NCBI RefSeq assembly: GCF_020740795.1 | Contig: NC_067294.1 | Span: forward strand, 1,364,001 to 1,428,000 | Source of the DNA: Apus apus | Lineage: Eukaryota > Chordata > Aves > Apodiformes > Apodidae | Direction: 5' to 3' | DNA length: 64,000 bases | In this document: piece by piece, positions 34,801 through 49,800 of the stretch | Layout of the letters: the number at the start of each line of letters is the position of its first letter | Position numbering within the stretch: the stretch's first letter is position 1 | Notes under the pieces: model-generated | What the model was told of the DNA's origin: nothing | Database searches by the model: none | Seen by the model: the letters and a program-made list of their open reading frames with translations, nothing else | Made by a program: the position numbers and the translations under genes

Positions 34801-37800
34801 GAAGCTGAAGCACAGCAGGCTGCTGTTGTAAGACCAGTGGTAAATCGGTACAAACCCCACTTCTAAAATTATCTCTGTAGGGTTTGGGCTTGGTATTTTT
34901 TTTTCCTTCCTTTCTTCTTCTTCCAGCCTGTTATTAAGTGCTTCACAATGGGGATCTGGAATTTTGAGCACATGCTTAAGATTAGCTGAAAACCTTCCGA
35001 GCTGCATGCGTGCTTGCGCTTGGCAGATCTGCGTGAGCTTAGGTGCCACTTGGGTGAGACAGTTCCAGGCTCAGAGGTGGTGCTGTCTCCAGTGGCCACC
35101 CCCAGCTGGAGGTGTGCTTCCAGTGCCAGAGGCACCCACGGGGTCACTCTTCCTGCTCTGAGGCCTCTGTCAAGGCTTACTCTGCTCAGCATTCTCTGAC
35201 TGCTGCTGGACAACCTCAGATCTGGTCTCCTTCCCTCTCTTGGGCCATCTCTGCTTAGTAGCCTGCAAAGTGCAACCTTGTTCTTTGATGCTGGAACCCA
35301 TCTAATAGTCCTTAGCCCGGGAGTTCATTCAGCAGAAAGAAAGGACTGAGTTTCCCTGTCTTTTCCCCTGTAGCCCTTCACTCTTTTGCCTTGAAAAGCG
35401 TCAGCTCTTCAATTTTCTCACTCCTGTTTGGTTGGGCTGGAGAAGTGGGAAAAGGCACCTTACATACAGGAACTGCTGTGCAGTCCCGCAGGGCATGAAC
35501 TCAGGAATCTTCACTCAAGTCATGGTTTAGCTGCTGGACAGCTGAGCCCTTGGGGTTTTCACTCTTGGTTTCTCCAGGGTGTATTCACAAGTTGCTGTGG
35601 CAGGGCCTGGGGTTTACATTACAGCTCCCATTGTGCCACGTTCTTAAAAAAATACAAATATCACCATTAAAAATAAACATTGCTTCCTAAAAATAAACAT
35701 CACAGCTTAAAAAAAAATATTGCCATTTCAAAATAAATATTGCCATTTAGGTTTGTGGCATTTAGTTACACTTCTGTTTAGTTCTGTGCTTCCACCTGCT
35801 TCATTCAGGAAACCAAAACCCAGGGTTGTCTGGAGCAGAAAACAAAGCATCTGTCACCAAAGAGTGTTTCTTGTTGAGATTATTTGAAACATGATACTTC
35901 TCTCTCTCTATCTATATATATGTATATATGTATTTTAAAACCACCTGATGTCAGTGTGGGCTTTTCTGTCCAAGTTTCAGTCTGTCCATGCTGCTCCTGG
36001 TGTAGAAATGAAGAGCAGAGGGGCAGGAGCAGGGGGAAGGGTGCAGCTGAGGGGCAGCTGCATGTGGAGCTGATCCTGCTGCTGCTGCCGCCCCCTGTGG
36101 GATGCACGGGCTGGGATTGAGCCCCTTTTCCTGGCAGAAGTTGCTGAAAAACGTAATGACACAAAGTGAAACTGATGCTGATTTGGAGGTGAGGCATGAA
36201 GAGCCTGCAGGGAGAGAAGCTGTGACCAGGCTTTTAGTTTTTTGCAGGCTCGTGGGCGTGCTGGTTGGTGCTGTAGCCTGTGCCTCTTCTCACGGGTTTC
36301 TTAATCCCTCTGTCTATGAGGCAGAGCCTAATTAATCCATGAACACCGTGTTGACCCTCGTACAGGGATCTGCATTTGTTCTCTGTGTTTCTCCACCTTG
36401 CAATAAAGGACCAAAACCCAGCTTGCCTGCTGGGGATGTTGTTTGTGGCCAGCTGCCTGCAGCCACGTGTGTCCCCAGCCCCAGGCTCCTGCTGCGTGGC
36501 CCAGGGGCTGAGGAGCCCGGTAGGGGTTTGAAATGCCACTTTTGGTTCCCTGGGCAGTGCTGGTGTGGCTCAGGCAGGGGCCAGCGGGCTGTCCTGCTGC
36601 CCAGGAGCATCCTTGGCCCCAGCAGAGCGTGGCCTGAGGGCTGGTGCTGGCAGCAGGGCTGGAGCACCGTGTTTGGAGGGGGCTTTGCAGTTCTCGTGGC
36701 ACTCAGCTGAGCGTGGCCATCTGTGCTCCAAGGGCACGGCTGCCTGTCCTCTGCATGCCAGGAGAAGGGGCCTGTGGTGCAGCTGTCACACCAGAGCCAA
36801 AGATCAATGTCCCTCCAGGGTGGCTGGTGTTCCCGTGGCCCGTGCCCTCAGATGCCGTTTCTGTGCCCGTTGCCTTGACGGACTCTGCGTCTGTGGAAAT
36901 GTTTAAAGGACTTTGGATTTGAAATTAAGTAAATTCTGCCCTGACCTTTCGATGAATCCTTTGTTTCCCACAAAATTCTAGATTCAAAATACAAATTAGC
37001 CCCTTGTCTCTCTGCTTCAGGACTCAGATGATCTTCAAAGGGCATGTTCAAAGGCTCCAAGTAAAGCCCTGGTCCTGCCCATCACAGGATACCATTAGTG
37101 GCCCAGAAGGGGTGTGAGCTGCTTACAGGGGCAGTCTGCACTCGGGGGCATCGCAGACTCCTCATTATCATGTTGCAAAATGACCGTGTGGGCTCCAGGA
37201 AAGCTTGACAGTGGTTATGTGCAGCTGCAGGATGGGGTCTTGCCTGGTAAGAAGCAGGAGAGTTATGTCTCCAGGCTGTGAAATGGGGTACCTGCCCCTG
37301 GTGGGGGGCTGGGGAGGGAAGGAGTGTTGCAGAGCCCAGGGCAACTGGAAAGGGCAGGGCTGTGTTTCTGCCTGGCTCTGGCTGTGGCTGATCCCATCAG
37401 CTCTGCCACAGAACCTGCCTGCTCCTGCCCTGCAGGGCTGGCACCAGATGTGGAAAACATCCTCCTGAAATTCTTGGCTTTTGTTTAAAACAAAACAAAA
37501 CAAAAACAACAAAAAAAACCCCACGTTGTTGCATTACTGCTGCCCCCATTTATTGCAGCATTTCTATACTGGATTGATTATGCTGAGCTTTGCAAGGCTG
37601 CTGCTTCTGCTGGAAATAATTCAGTTCTGAGTGTGACCTTGTTGCCTTTGCTAGCAGGTGAACCATGTCAAGCTGTCCTTGAGCTAGCCTGGGATAGCTG
37701 GAGCTGGCCAGAAGGGTTTGGGGTGAGACTCTCAAATCAGTCACAGGTAGATGGAGGAAGAAGTGCTGGTGGTGGGGAGGTTCCTCTCCAGGGCAGCTCA

Positions 37801-40800
37801 ACACATGTGACCAGGAAAGTTGGTTGTATTCAGGAGGTTGTCCAGTTTGTAAGCTCAGTGGATGGGAGGGGGAAAAAATAATTAAAAGGATAAACCTTTT
37901 TAAGATTTTCTATATTTTCTTAGTCTCACTGCTTCCCAGCAGTTGTTGCCATTGTTTGTCCTAACACAGCAACAATAGCAAAAGCCTTTGGAGGTTGAGT
38001 GGCAGCTGAGCGCCCTGCAAGCACAGCAAATCCTTTTCTGCTTTGCTATCAGCAGCCTCTTGGACTTGAACCAGATTATTATCACTGCTCGCAGAAAGAA
38101 AAGGAAACTCTGCATTTCAAGGTCACCAACAAAAATATTTCACTGAAGTTTAGTTGGTTTAGCACCTGTAAGAGAGGATGAGCAGTTTGGAGTAAATGTA
38201 TTCCTGTCCCATAGCAAACAGCACTGAAATGCCAAAAAAAGAGAGAGAAAAAGGAAGCCCTGTGCAAGTGCATTTGGGTTTCCTCCTGCCGAAGCATGAC
38301 TGAGTTCTGAAAGCAGCCTTGCCTGGCTGGAGCCTATTTTAAAATGCAGCCTTGCTGAGCTCCAGCCTGTTTTAAAATCCCGAGCAGTGATGCTGCCTGT
38401 TGCCTGGAAACCTCCTGCCAGCCTCGGGCATGCTCAGCCTAATCATAGCCATCGGCAGCCTTTATTTATTTCCCTTCCAAAATGTCATCCCAGGCTTCTG
38501 GTTTGTGTTTGTTTGCTTGTTTTTGTTTATTCTTTCAAATGAAAAGACACAAAGTGCTGCCATCAAACTCGGTGGCTTTCTGTGGGAAAGGCTTGCTTGG
38601 CTGTCACCACCTTGCAGTCCTGGGAAGTGGCATTTTAAGCTCTGCAGGGTGGTGGTTTGGAGGGGCAGGGAGAAGAGGAGAAGTGGGGGCTGAGGGGCTG
38701 GGAGCCCGAGGAAGCCCCTTGAGCTCTCAGAGCCTTCCTGTGCCTTGTGAGAGTCTCCTCTTCAAGAAGAAAAATAACCCTGTGCACTCTGAGCCCTTTC
38801 CCAGCACATGGTTGCCCGAGTTCCCTTTCCCAGCACTGCTGCACCATTCCATGCTGGATCCATAGCTCGGAGTTGGGCTGCCTGGATCAGCACAGACTCC
38901 CTGGGTGCCAGGACTGGTTCTGCAGCTGAGGTCTGGCCCCCCAGAGGTGTCAGCCAGAGCTTTAGCACCTCTGCAGGGACAGATGAATGGAAAAAAGTTT
39001 AACTTGGAGGTTTCCTTGTCTTAGGGGACCTTTTAAATTCACCTGAACTCCTGCCCACCTCAAAACCTTAATTGACGCCATCCCTCCCAGAGGAGAGCTT
39101 TAAAAGATTGCTGCTTCCTTTAGCTGGGGAGCGGGATCGATGGCAGGATCAGCCACCCTTTGGTTGGGTTTCTGTCTGGGTTGTCCCTTGGGCTACAATC
39201 ATCTGAAAGCTGGTAAGAAATGCTAGCCAGGAGAGCCTGAAGGTTTGCACGTGAGGGATGGGAGCTGCTTCACCAGTTGTTCTTGTGGCTTAAATGGTTT
39301 GTTTTACAAGGCTGAGAATATTTGTTCTACCAGAGGCAGAGCCAAAGGAGCCTGGGACTCGAGGTGCAGTTGAACAAAGGTTTGTGTTTTGTTAGCAGTC
39401 TTATTGCAGGCCCTGAGCAATACACAAGGCTTATCAGGTCCTTTATTTTCTTTTCCTCTTGAGTTCATTTGAAGTTTGGCAGCCAGCTTGGGCTTGGGCT
39501 CCTCTCAGGGTGGGCTCTTGGCTCGCAGGCGTAGTGCTGGGACAGCAAGTCCTAATTGTCAGGGACAGGCAGAAGAACCAGGGCCTGGCAAAGGGCTTTT
39601 TCCATCCTCATCTTTCACTGTGCACTGGTGATGAATTAAAACAGAGTCCTTTACCAAAGGAGCTATGAGGGTGAGTGATTCATGCTCCAAAATCCTGTGT
39701 CCTTGCTTCTCTGTGGAAGGGGAAGAGTGTTTGAGAGGCTGCAGGGGTGGATGGTGCTGCAGTCCCAGGCTTGGTTGTGTTGAGGGGTGGCAACATCTGT
39801 TGAAATATTTGTGCAAATCCAAACTGTCCTGTTTTTGAATAGTAGAGAAATGACCCTTCTGTCAACTCCCTTCTGGACCTCGCAGCTGACCCGGGCAGCC
39901 TTTCTGTGTAACACAGAGCACAGACCTCTTGTCTCCTCGGACATTTATTGTCTCATTTTCTCAGCAAAGCTTCCTACAGGTGATCAGCTTCCAGGGGGAG
40001 GGAGGAGACAGAAGGAAGAACGAAGTGCATGTGGGGGAGGCAGGAACAGCGACAGCAGAGAAACAGTGGAAAACTGTGTGGTCACAGATGGTAAAGCAGG
40101 AGGGTTCCTCGCCCTGCCTGTGACCAGCAACCCTGGACGCCCGAGCAAGTGGGAACGTGCGATATGGGAAGAGCAAAGGGAAACAAACCAAGTGCTTGGG
40201 AGGAAAATGCAGAGTCTGTCAAGCTGAATTCAGTGCTGGAGGGTTTAAGAAAATAAAATAAAAACGACTGAGGAGAGATGACTGCTGAAACACACGGTGG
40301 TGGGTTTTCCTTGGCTAATCTCTCCCAGCTGCACGTAGTTGGAGCTCGTGCCAGTGTTTTCTTTTCTTTGCAGCCTGGCAGCTTGGTTCTCCCAGGTCCC
40401 CATTAAAATTAGTATTTTCCCCTCTCTTTTCTGTTGGCGGTGGCTGTTGCAGGGTTTGTGCTGTGCCCTGCTGAAACACAAGCTCTCATGGGCAGTGTTG
40501 GGGTCTTTGTCAGTGGCTCTGCCCGGGGGGGGGGTGGTACTTTCATGGACTTGGTGGTTCCTCTTGTGTCTCGTGTCTCTGACTTGCCACCTCAGCACAG
40601 TTCTGCTCATCTGATTTCTTCTCCCTTGCAGAATGAAGAGAAGAGGAACCTTTCCCTGGGGGGCCATGTGGGCTTCGACAGTCTCCCCGACCAGCTGGTC
40701 AGCAAGTCTGTCACCCAAGGCTTCAGCTTCAACATCCTCTGTGTGGGTGAGCACCGCGCTCGGCAGACAGACCTGGGCTGGGCTGGGAGGCTGGGACCAG

Positions 40801-43800
40801 CATTTCTGGCTGTCCTGCTGCCCCATGGGCCCCAGCAGTAACTTCTAGCAGTTCAGAAATGCCTGGCTCTCCTAAAAAAATGCATAATAATTTCAGTGAA
40901 CTGGAGCCCTTTGGGATCATTGCCCAAAATTACAGAGAATTTTGGGAAAAGCTTGAAAATATCAACTTTCTGCCTCTGGGTGAGGTGTCGGGGGGAGGAA
41001 AGGGCTGTGGGACTGTTTGGCTCTGTGCTGAGCTACTGGTGCAGAAGCTCCGAGTGCCTGAGCCTTGTGGGTTGAACCAGAGGAGCTTCCACCACCATCT
41101 CCTCCCCTGCAGTAGCTTTGCAGTCGGAAGGATTAAGGGAAGACTGCGTGTGCCAAGTTAAATATTCCTTTTGCAAAGCGGGGTGGCTGGCACAGGCAGC
41201 TTCTCAGGGAATATGGTGTCCAAGTAGGTGCAGGCAGATGCCCCATGGGTTAGCTGAGAGCTGCTGGTGGTAACTCAGGCCTTTCTGAGGGCATGTCTGC
41301 ACCCCAAAGCCAGGGGTAAGAGGTTTGGAGCTGAGCTGTGCCCGGCTGGTGCTTTCCCAGGGTGAGTCACAGGGTTTGAAGCATGACCATCTCTGTGCTG
41401 GGCAAGGCCGAGAGAGTGCTCATGGTTCTATTGATGGTAAAGTGTTTATCTTGTGAGCTGTGAGCAGGCATGAGAGCCTGACTTTAAAATAACTTCCTTA
41501 TATTCTTGTTTTTTTCACTTTGGTATTGACACGATCTAGCAGGCGATGCTGGCAGTGCTTAGAAACCAGTTCCTGCCGGTGATGAGAAAAGCATTATTGT
41601 CGTTTGGCTGCTTGTTGTGTTGTGTATGAGGTCCAGACCAGACCACAAGTGAAGGGGCTGAAATTAGAGTTGAACCTCATAGACTTCTTCCTTAGCAGAA
41701 GGGTAATTGCAGCAGAGGGCAATATGCTTTTAATTAATGTTGTTCCTGAGGACATCAGAATGGATACTCCTGCATTCTCGTCTGCCCATATTGTTTGTGA
41801 TGCAGGGGAAAAAAATGCCACAGTTGTTTTGTTGGTTTTTTTTTCAAAAAAACCCCACAAACCCAACAAACAACCCTGCACCCCTGTTTGCCAGTTCCTG
41901 CTCCCAGCTGTGCCTACAACTGAACTGAAGACTGGGCTTGCATCACTGGTGGCTTTTCTATATGACTTTGCTTTCAGGTTAATCTAGAGCACCAGGCTGG
42001 TTTTAACTCTTGCACAACTCTTCCCCAGAGCTGGCAGGAGGCAGTGTGTACCTCTGCCCTTGCTGAGCACCACATGGTATTTATGGTTGTGCTTGAAGGA
42101 GGAGAAGGCCCCAGCCCCTTAGCAGCAGACATGGCACATCCCTCCAGCAGGAACTTGCTCACCCCATCAGCACATCCACTGAAGGGCTCCTCAGAGGTGG
42201 CTGGGTTCAGCCAGGGGCTGCACTCTGTGGAAGGCTGGCTGTGCCCAAGGAGAGCACAATGCCTGGGAAAGGAGCAGGGATTAGAAGGACCTTTCCTTGG
42301 ATTTTTCCCTCTCCACTCCCTTGGCCAGTAGGGTTGTGTGTGGTGAATAAGGAGTATAGACAGGGCCTCTTGTAGGCCACTCTGGAAAACAGCAGTCTTG
42401 TTCAGTCACCAGGAGCAGCAATTCAGAGCCTTTCTGGCTCACAGGCAGCCTGTGAGCCAAATATTCTGGGATGCAGCTTGGTTTGTGATGCATCTCAGGT
42501 GTCCTTCAAAGGCTGTTGTAATGGGGGGGGGCTACAGATGGGAAATTTCTAATCTTGCCCCTACTGGTTCTCCAAGGACTCTTCTCTCCCTACTGCCAAG
42601 AACTATTCTCTCCCTACCAAGTGTCTCTGCCGTCTCCTCTTGACCCTGTGTTCCTTCCCTCTGCGTGTCTCAGAGGCTCGATTTGGCAGAAGTTTTTTTT
42701 AACTACTGGGAAGATGAAGATGGCTCAGAAGTGCCCTGCTGCAGTGCTCCAGCACAGGGCTCTGCTGAGGGCTGTGGTAAAAATGCCCTGTGGAATGTGG
42801 CCTCTGAAGACGTGGTCATGCTTTGACCTCTGTGTCACAGATGTTGTGTAGCATTTATAGATACAGATATGTAGTATTGGTTTCACTGTGTTTTCCTCAA
42901 AACAATGTTCTTGTCTCCCCTTGGCTGATCTGGCGTGAATTATGGGGCAACAGGGCAGCCTCAAGGGAAGCAGCAATGCTAAAGGAAAGCTGCAGGAATC
43001 AAGAGCAGGATGAGATGAAACCAGCTGCATTGCAAACACCCATCACCTGGGCTGGGTTGCCAGTTCTCCCAGTGCAGCTGGAGCTCCTCAGGGCAGAGCA
43101 GCACCTCCTGCTCTGCCTGGCAGCTGCTGCCTTGCTGCTGTGGTTTGGGTGCCTGTGGAAGCTCAAGCCTGATGTGATGGGAGAGTTTGTTGCTTATTGT
43201 CTCCATTTGGACAAGTTCTGTTTGCTGTGCAGGTTGGCCCTGTCATCTCAAAGCATTGACATGCTGCCTGTGACATGTCTGTGCAGAATGGGACCATCCT
43301 GGAGAGTGTGTGTCCCGAGCAGGGTCCTGGCAGCACCGAGCGCCTCAGGCAGAGCTTGTGGTGCTTCCTGAGGGGAGCGGGAGCCACGGGGCCCAGGCTG
43401 CCGTAGCTGCTGTGGGGATGGGGGGAAAGGGTCACAGCAGGAGGGGTTTAGTCCTTCCAAAGTTATTAGTGGGACGTGTGGGACTGCAGGGCTGAGGCAG
43501 TGGAAGAGGGACAAGCTGCTTCAAGGCTTCCAGGCAGACCAAAGTTCAGCTGTACAGGGAAGTCATGAAACCTCCATCCAGGGTCTTTTCTGCTGTGACA
43601 AGGTTTCTCAGTCTGATGGCAAGTTGTCCCAGCAGGTCCAGAGCTGTCTCTGCACTGCAACAGGGCCCCAGGTCCCCTCCTCACAGAGGTCTCCACTCCC
43701 AAAAAAGGCAGGTCCCTGGAGATTTCAGTGGCAAGATAAAGCCAAGAGAGAAGGTGGCAGAGCAGCCTGTAAGTCAGGAGTCTCTCAGAAAGAAGAGAGA

Positions 43801-46800
43801 GGAATCCTGGTTGTGAGCTGTCCCCTCCACAGCACACCAAACACCCCCTGCTCCATGCCATCTGCAGAGTCACCTGGAGCCCTTGCTGGTTTGGGACAGC
43901 CACCAACAGACCCAGATACTCCTTGTCAGTAGGAGCAGCTGAGTTTTACTCCTTCCCATCTGAAGACTCTTAAGGACTCTTCTAAAACTTTACTCGCCCC
44001 AGCTTCTCTGGTGCAGGATCCCACCCAGGTCAGGGTTCATGGAGGGAAAGGCAGTGTGTTGGACTGGGCTGCATGGTCCTCACTGGGGAGATGAGACCAA
44101 AGAGCTCCGTGTTGGCTTTGTGCTAAGCATGGGTGACCTTCAAGAATGCAGTTCCCTTTGTGACAATTGCATGTCTGTCCACAAGCAATTGGCACTAGCC
44201 TTTCACAGGATAATTTGGTTCTGCTCTGTAATTACTGTTCTTTGAAGTACCTGTGACAAATCCGTGCTGCAGTGAGCTGGTCATTTCTCCCTCCTAGGTG
44301 AGACTGGCATTGGGAAGTCGACACTCATGAACACCCTGTTCAACACCACGTTTGAGACAGAGGAGGCCAGTCACTACGAGAGCGTGGTTCGCTTGCGGCC
44401 ACGCACCTACGACCTGCAGGAGAGCAACGTCCACCTGAAGCTGACCATCGTGGATGCAGTTGGATTTGGGGATCAGATCAATAAGGATGAAAGGTGCCGT
44501 GCTCCCTGCTTGGTGTTCCTGGGCCTGCCTCTGATGCTTGGACCTGAGCTGCCCGCAGCCCTGCTGCGGGGTCACAGGGGAGGTGTTGGTCTTTCTGTCA
44601 ATGGGGTAGAGCCCTGTGTTGGCTCTGGTGCTGGGGACAAAGTGTAGAGGGAGTTGGGTGAGGAGCCAGAAAGAGATGTCATAGGAGGTCTTTCCAGCAG
44701 AGAATGGTGTCATCCAGGAGCATGAGCAGCTAACAGGCTCTCCTCAGTGCAGGGCTGGGAATCATCTGTTCTGGCAGTGATCGGTGTCTCTGGAGCTGTC
44801 TCATTTAATTACACAAACATCTTGCTCAAGCCCCAGGTAAAGGCTTTCTGCGACTCCAAGGTCTCTCCTTGGTCATGTTGCATTGCTACAGCCAGATGGC
44901 TCAGCCCTGAGATCTGGGCAAAGTTTGATCTCTGAAAGTAGTCATCTTTCCATGCTCCAGTGTCCTCAGACTTCACAGTTGCAGCCTCAGGAGACTCCAG
45001 CAACCTTTGGACTATAAGGTCTGTGTGTAAATGCCACGCTTGGCCTGTTGCAAGGTTGAATTGTTTGAGCCTCATAACTACTTTTTAAATAATACCATGG
45101 TATGTCTAGGAGAACTCCTTCCAACCATTTAATCTTGAGCTCCAGTATCTGGGTTGCTAATTGTACGGTTTTAGTTACAGGCCCATCGTTGAGTACATTG
45201 ATACGCAGTTTGAAAACTATTTGCAAGAGGAGCTGAAGATCCGACGGTCGCTCTTCAACTATCACGACACGAGGATCCACGTCTGCCTCTACTTCATCAC
45301 CCCCACTGGCCACTCGCTCAAGTCCTTGGACCTGGTGACTATGAAGAAGCTGGATAGCAAGGTAAGGGCTTGGAGACCATGGTCCCTCTTTTTGGAAGTT
45401 GTGATGCTTCTGTTAACGTTGATTGTCATGTGGGAGGTTTTGTGCCTCCTGGTGAGTGCTGGGCTCCTGCCTGCCTGTCAGCCGAGCTGGTTTTAGGGCT
45501 CTGGGAAAACTGTCTGCTAAAAAACTCTGAAACCCAACCTGGTGGGTTGCTGAGGTCCTGTGCTTTTTATTCTCACAATCTCTCTTGAAAAATACCAGGT
45601 GAAAAACCTATTTCTAATCTAGCTGTTTGAAGTCTAGAGTGTCCATCACTAAGAATCTTACCCAGATGAGTTCATACTTATCAAGGCCATCAGCTTTGTC
45701 TCCATCAGCTGCTCTTTGCAGGCGCACAGGTAGGGATGCGCAGGAGGTCACACTGTCTTCTGAAAATGTAAATATAGTGAGAAGCTCTCAAGGTCATAGG
45801 AATCCTAGAACTGGGTTGTGAGAGGGTCTGACTGGGGGTTGCTTCTTTGTGCATGAGCTGCTGCAGCCCCAGGAGGCAGTGGGTTACTGCAGCTGCTGCT
45901 GTTGGCATTCCTGCAGCTCTGACACACTTCTGGTTGTTCCAGGGAGCTGCAGGAGGCTTCAAAGGTCACTAGTGACTGCAGCATCTCTTCTTCATGAGAC
46001 TTTCCTATCTTTCTGAGCAGTGTTGTAGCAGCAGGATAGTTCCTCTCAGGTGGCAGAAGCTGGTCAGACTGGGGAGGGCAGGCAGGACTCTGCAGTAGCT
46101 GGGGATCCCCTGGAGGACACGGAGGGGATGGTGTCCTCCCTGGCTGTTGGCCACGTGCAGCTCTATCAGACTTTCCTGTTGGGAAGGGCTCCTCCTGGCA
46201 GGGTCCCTGCTGCCTGCCCTGGCCACTCGGGGCTGCTGAGCTGCTTTTCCTTGGCCCTGCTCCAGAGGTGGTGCTGGCTCCCCATGGCACTGGGCTGCTT
46301 GTCACTGGGGTGGCAGTTGCAGTGACTTCAGCAGGAATCCAGAAACTTTCCGTTCTGCTCTTGTCTCCTGGCGCGGTGCCGGCATTACGTGGTCCCAGAA
46401 ATATGTTTGGAGGAAAGTTTTTGCATTATTCCCCTTGGTGCTGGTGGTCTCACAAAGCCTTTCCCTTCCTGTCCTTCTGCATTCCCTACTTTTCACATCT
46501 CCCTGTGGCTGCCTTTAATGTGGTCCTTGGGTAGCACCAAAATAAATCCTTTGTGCCTGTGCAGAGATGAGGACTTTTGTGGGCACCCAAGCTTTTTAGA
46601 TTTCCAAACTTCCCCTTAACTAGTCCTCTCTGAAGGCATTTTACCCCTTTGCTCTCATATCTCTTCTTACCACAGCATGAGAACCTGTTGGATTCCATGG
46701 GCTGGTTGCCTCACACAAGGATGCACAAGGAAATGAATAAGCAAGTAGAGACTGTTGATGTTTTCTGACTGCCACGGGTTTGTCTTGCCCTTCTGCATCG

Positions 46801-49800
46801 GTGTCGTCCCAGGACTCCAGGGGGTTTTCCAGATGTGTGTGTGACAGTGCTGTGCCCCTTCCCAGCACACGTGGACCTTTGTGCCAGCTCTGCAGCCATG
46901 TGGGCACACCTGACCCTGGCTTTCCTCTGGGGAAGCTCTGCAGGGCTGGTGGTCCCTGTTCTGCAGTTGGGGAGTGGAGCCCATGGAGGAGAAGGGTGGA
47001 TCAGAGGTGACACTTCGCTCCGTGATGTGCTGGCCCAGCCTCTGGGAATAGTTTAACAAGGGTTTGTAGGAACCTGGCCCAGTTCCACCTTGGCTTGGTC
47101 ACACCCGTGGGGTGGCACCAGGTGTTGGGCAGGTGTCTGAACCTGGGTGAGGATTTCAGTGATGAATCTTGCTTTTACTGTGAAGCTTACAAAATCCCTG
47201 CTGGGCAGAGCTGTTTGGTGAACAGAATCCTCCATTGTGCTGTAACACAGGATTTGTTTGGCTGAGCTCATGGGCAGCTGTTGTTGAGGGTATTTAGTTA
47301 CAGCCAGAGCTAAAAGCATCTCCAGAACTGGCTGTGGGTAGATGAGATGTGGCTGCCTGGTTGGGGAGTGGAAAGAAACAGTGTTTGACCTGGAAGGTGT
47401 TGGCTTTCCATCGGTTTTAACCTGGGAGCAGGAGGACATAAATAAATAACCTGAAAAAGGTAGACTGAATTGCAGCTGTACTGGGTGAGCAGATGATTTA
47501 TTGCTTTGCCCCACAGCCCTGCCCTGGAAGTGTTGGCACAGCAGTGGGATGCTGTGGGCATCCCAGGGCTCCCTGCTTCCTAGCCCTGGTGTGGGGGGAA
47601 GTGTGGAAAAAAACACTGAGCCACAAAGAGAACTTGAGCTGGGAAAACAAGGTCAGTTATTTTCATGGGCACCCACTGGAGGCCAAGTGGCTGCTATGAA
47701 TGTCTGCTCCTGAGGACAAAGTTTTGGCTGTTGGGACATGTTAGATGGCAAATCAGGCTCTCCCCTCCTTTGTCTGAATTCTTCTGTTTTACTGCTCAGG
47801 GTCTGGCTGCTGTTCAGACAGTTCTGTTGCTGTGTGTTTAAGCAGTGGTGTGCAAGGTTGCACTTGGCTCTTCTGGGCAGAGCAGCACTGGTTAGTGTTG
47901 GGCTCATGGTTGGACTTGATCTTGAAGGTCTTTTCCAGTCAAAACTGTGACTCTGTGATTATCTACTAGAGGTTCCTGGGACAGATCCTGCCCTGCTGTA
48001 GCTCTCGTGAGCATGGGTTCGTAGCAAACCACATCCCTTCTGGAGGATGTGGGATGTGGCTCTTGTTTGCTCTTGATCTTTGTAGGGCCTGGGCACAGGG
48101 AGACCTCCCCACCCTGCCTGTGGAACCTGGCTTGGTGGAGCTGTGCAGGGTGATGCCTGGTGTGAAACCACTGCTGGGAACAACAGCAGGAAACACATCT
48201 CCTGTCTGCTGCGTGCCACCCCGTGCCTTCCCCGAGAGCTGCCGGTGTGCCGGGGCTGTGCCGGAGCTCTCGCCCTCGGGGAGAGGCTCGGGGAGCCCTC
48301 GGGGAGGATCTGCAGCGGTGAGGGTGTCTGAGGAGTCCTGGCTCTTCCCTCCTCGGAGTGGGAAGCCTTCCCATCGGCTCACTGCAGCCTTTCAGCCTTG
48401 GCTTGTCCCCTGAGAGGCGTGTCAGCACGGCCAGACGGGACAGGTGACAGCCCGGGATGTGACAGTTGCGGTGTCTTCAGCCTTCCCCGCCCCGAGCCTG
48501 CAGCAAAACACATGAAGAGCAGAGGCTTTGATCTGCTCCTTGTGTATTTACTGCAGGGGGGTTGGTTTATCTGCGAATCTCCCTGCCCAATGAGTCCTGG
48601 AAAACTCTTCCCTCTAGTGTTCAGCTGGGCGTGTGCTGCAGCCTGCAGCAGAACGTGGCAGCTTGGTGGTTTGATGGGATGAAAAACATCTGCCAGGGTA
48701 GGACCCGGGTCACCCACGGGCTCCCACCAGGACTGGCTGCCCCCCTGCTGCTCACCTGGCTCTCTTCCCTCCCTCCCTTCCTGCTTCCACAGGTGAACAT
48801 CATCCCGATCATTGCCAAAGCAGACACCATCTCCAAGAGTGAGCTGCACAAGTTCAAGATCAAGATCATGAGCGAGCTGGTCAGCAACGGGGTGCAGATC
48901 TACCAGTTCCCCACCGATGATGAAGCAGTTGCTGAGATCAACTCGGTGATGAACGTAAGTGACGCTGCCGGTGGCACTGCCACCAAAGCCTGACAACTGC
49001 CCCTGCTGCACAGAAACACACTGGAGGGCACGTTCCCCTGGGAATGTCCAGACCTTCCATCCCTCTGAAGGCTGAGCTGAAGGGCAGCCCAGGCTGTTCC
49101 ATGGTGAATTACTGGAAATGTGGCTCTTACTGGATCCGTGGGCTCTCTGGAGGAGCTCAGCTCAGCTCTAAAACCTTTTTGTTGCATTTTTTGAGAAAAC
49201 GTTTGCTTCAAAATTCATTCTTTCTGCTTTCAGGCTGCTTTTCATTCGAGAAGGGAGAAACTTTGAATAAAAATCTTTGCAGTTAAGATTTACATTGGCC
49301 TTCTGACTTAGGGAGGCTAAAAGGAGAAAACCCAATTTAAAGAAGAAAAATGGTTAGACTCTGTTTTTTTTTAATCTTTTTTGAAATTCAGAGATCAGAT
49401 CCAGGCCTGGCTGAAGCATGTACAAAACACTCTCAGGTTTTCTGTGTCCTATATGAGAGTGTAGCAGCAGAAACAGCTGAAAAGTTTCCATGTATAATTT
49501 TAACAATAAACCCTAGCTTTTTCATCAAAACAAACATTTCCCTGCCAAGCTGTTTCTGATTAAATGCTTTGTCTCTTTCACCCCTTTTTTTTTTTTCTTC
49601 TCCTTTCAATAGCAAATTGATTTCTGGGTCAACCTGATACGTATTTTCACAGGAATAGGGTGTTTTGCAGAATTCATGAAAAATGTGGAGGATACACTCT
49701 CTTCAAAATGATCACAAGCTCTGTGCATTTGAGAGGAAAACAGGAGCCACACTGGCTTGGGTTTTCTTTTGCTTTTCACCCAATGAAAGGATTGTTGGCT

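Larger units (their letters stand above)
31701..40631 (+). other. SEPTIN8 intron 1, second part
   Basis: No exon or RNA gene recognised. It contains the low-complexity and duplicated segments at 35646-35750, 35898-35933 and 38313-38378. Confidence 0.6.
45362..48792 (+). other. SEPTIN8 intron 4
   Basis: Contains a CR1 tail (47890-47963) and a GC-rich stretch near 48220-48320 with three CTCGGGGAG copies. No exon recognised. Confidence 0.6.

Noticed and set aside
48562-48993. Upstream in-frame extension of SEPTIN8 exon 5
   Set aside because: The extension is intronic: a pyrimidine tract and CACAG acceptor precede the conserved start VNIIPII, and the previous exon joins exactly there.
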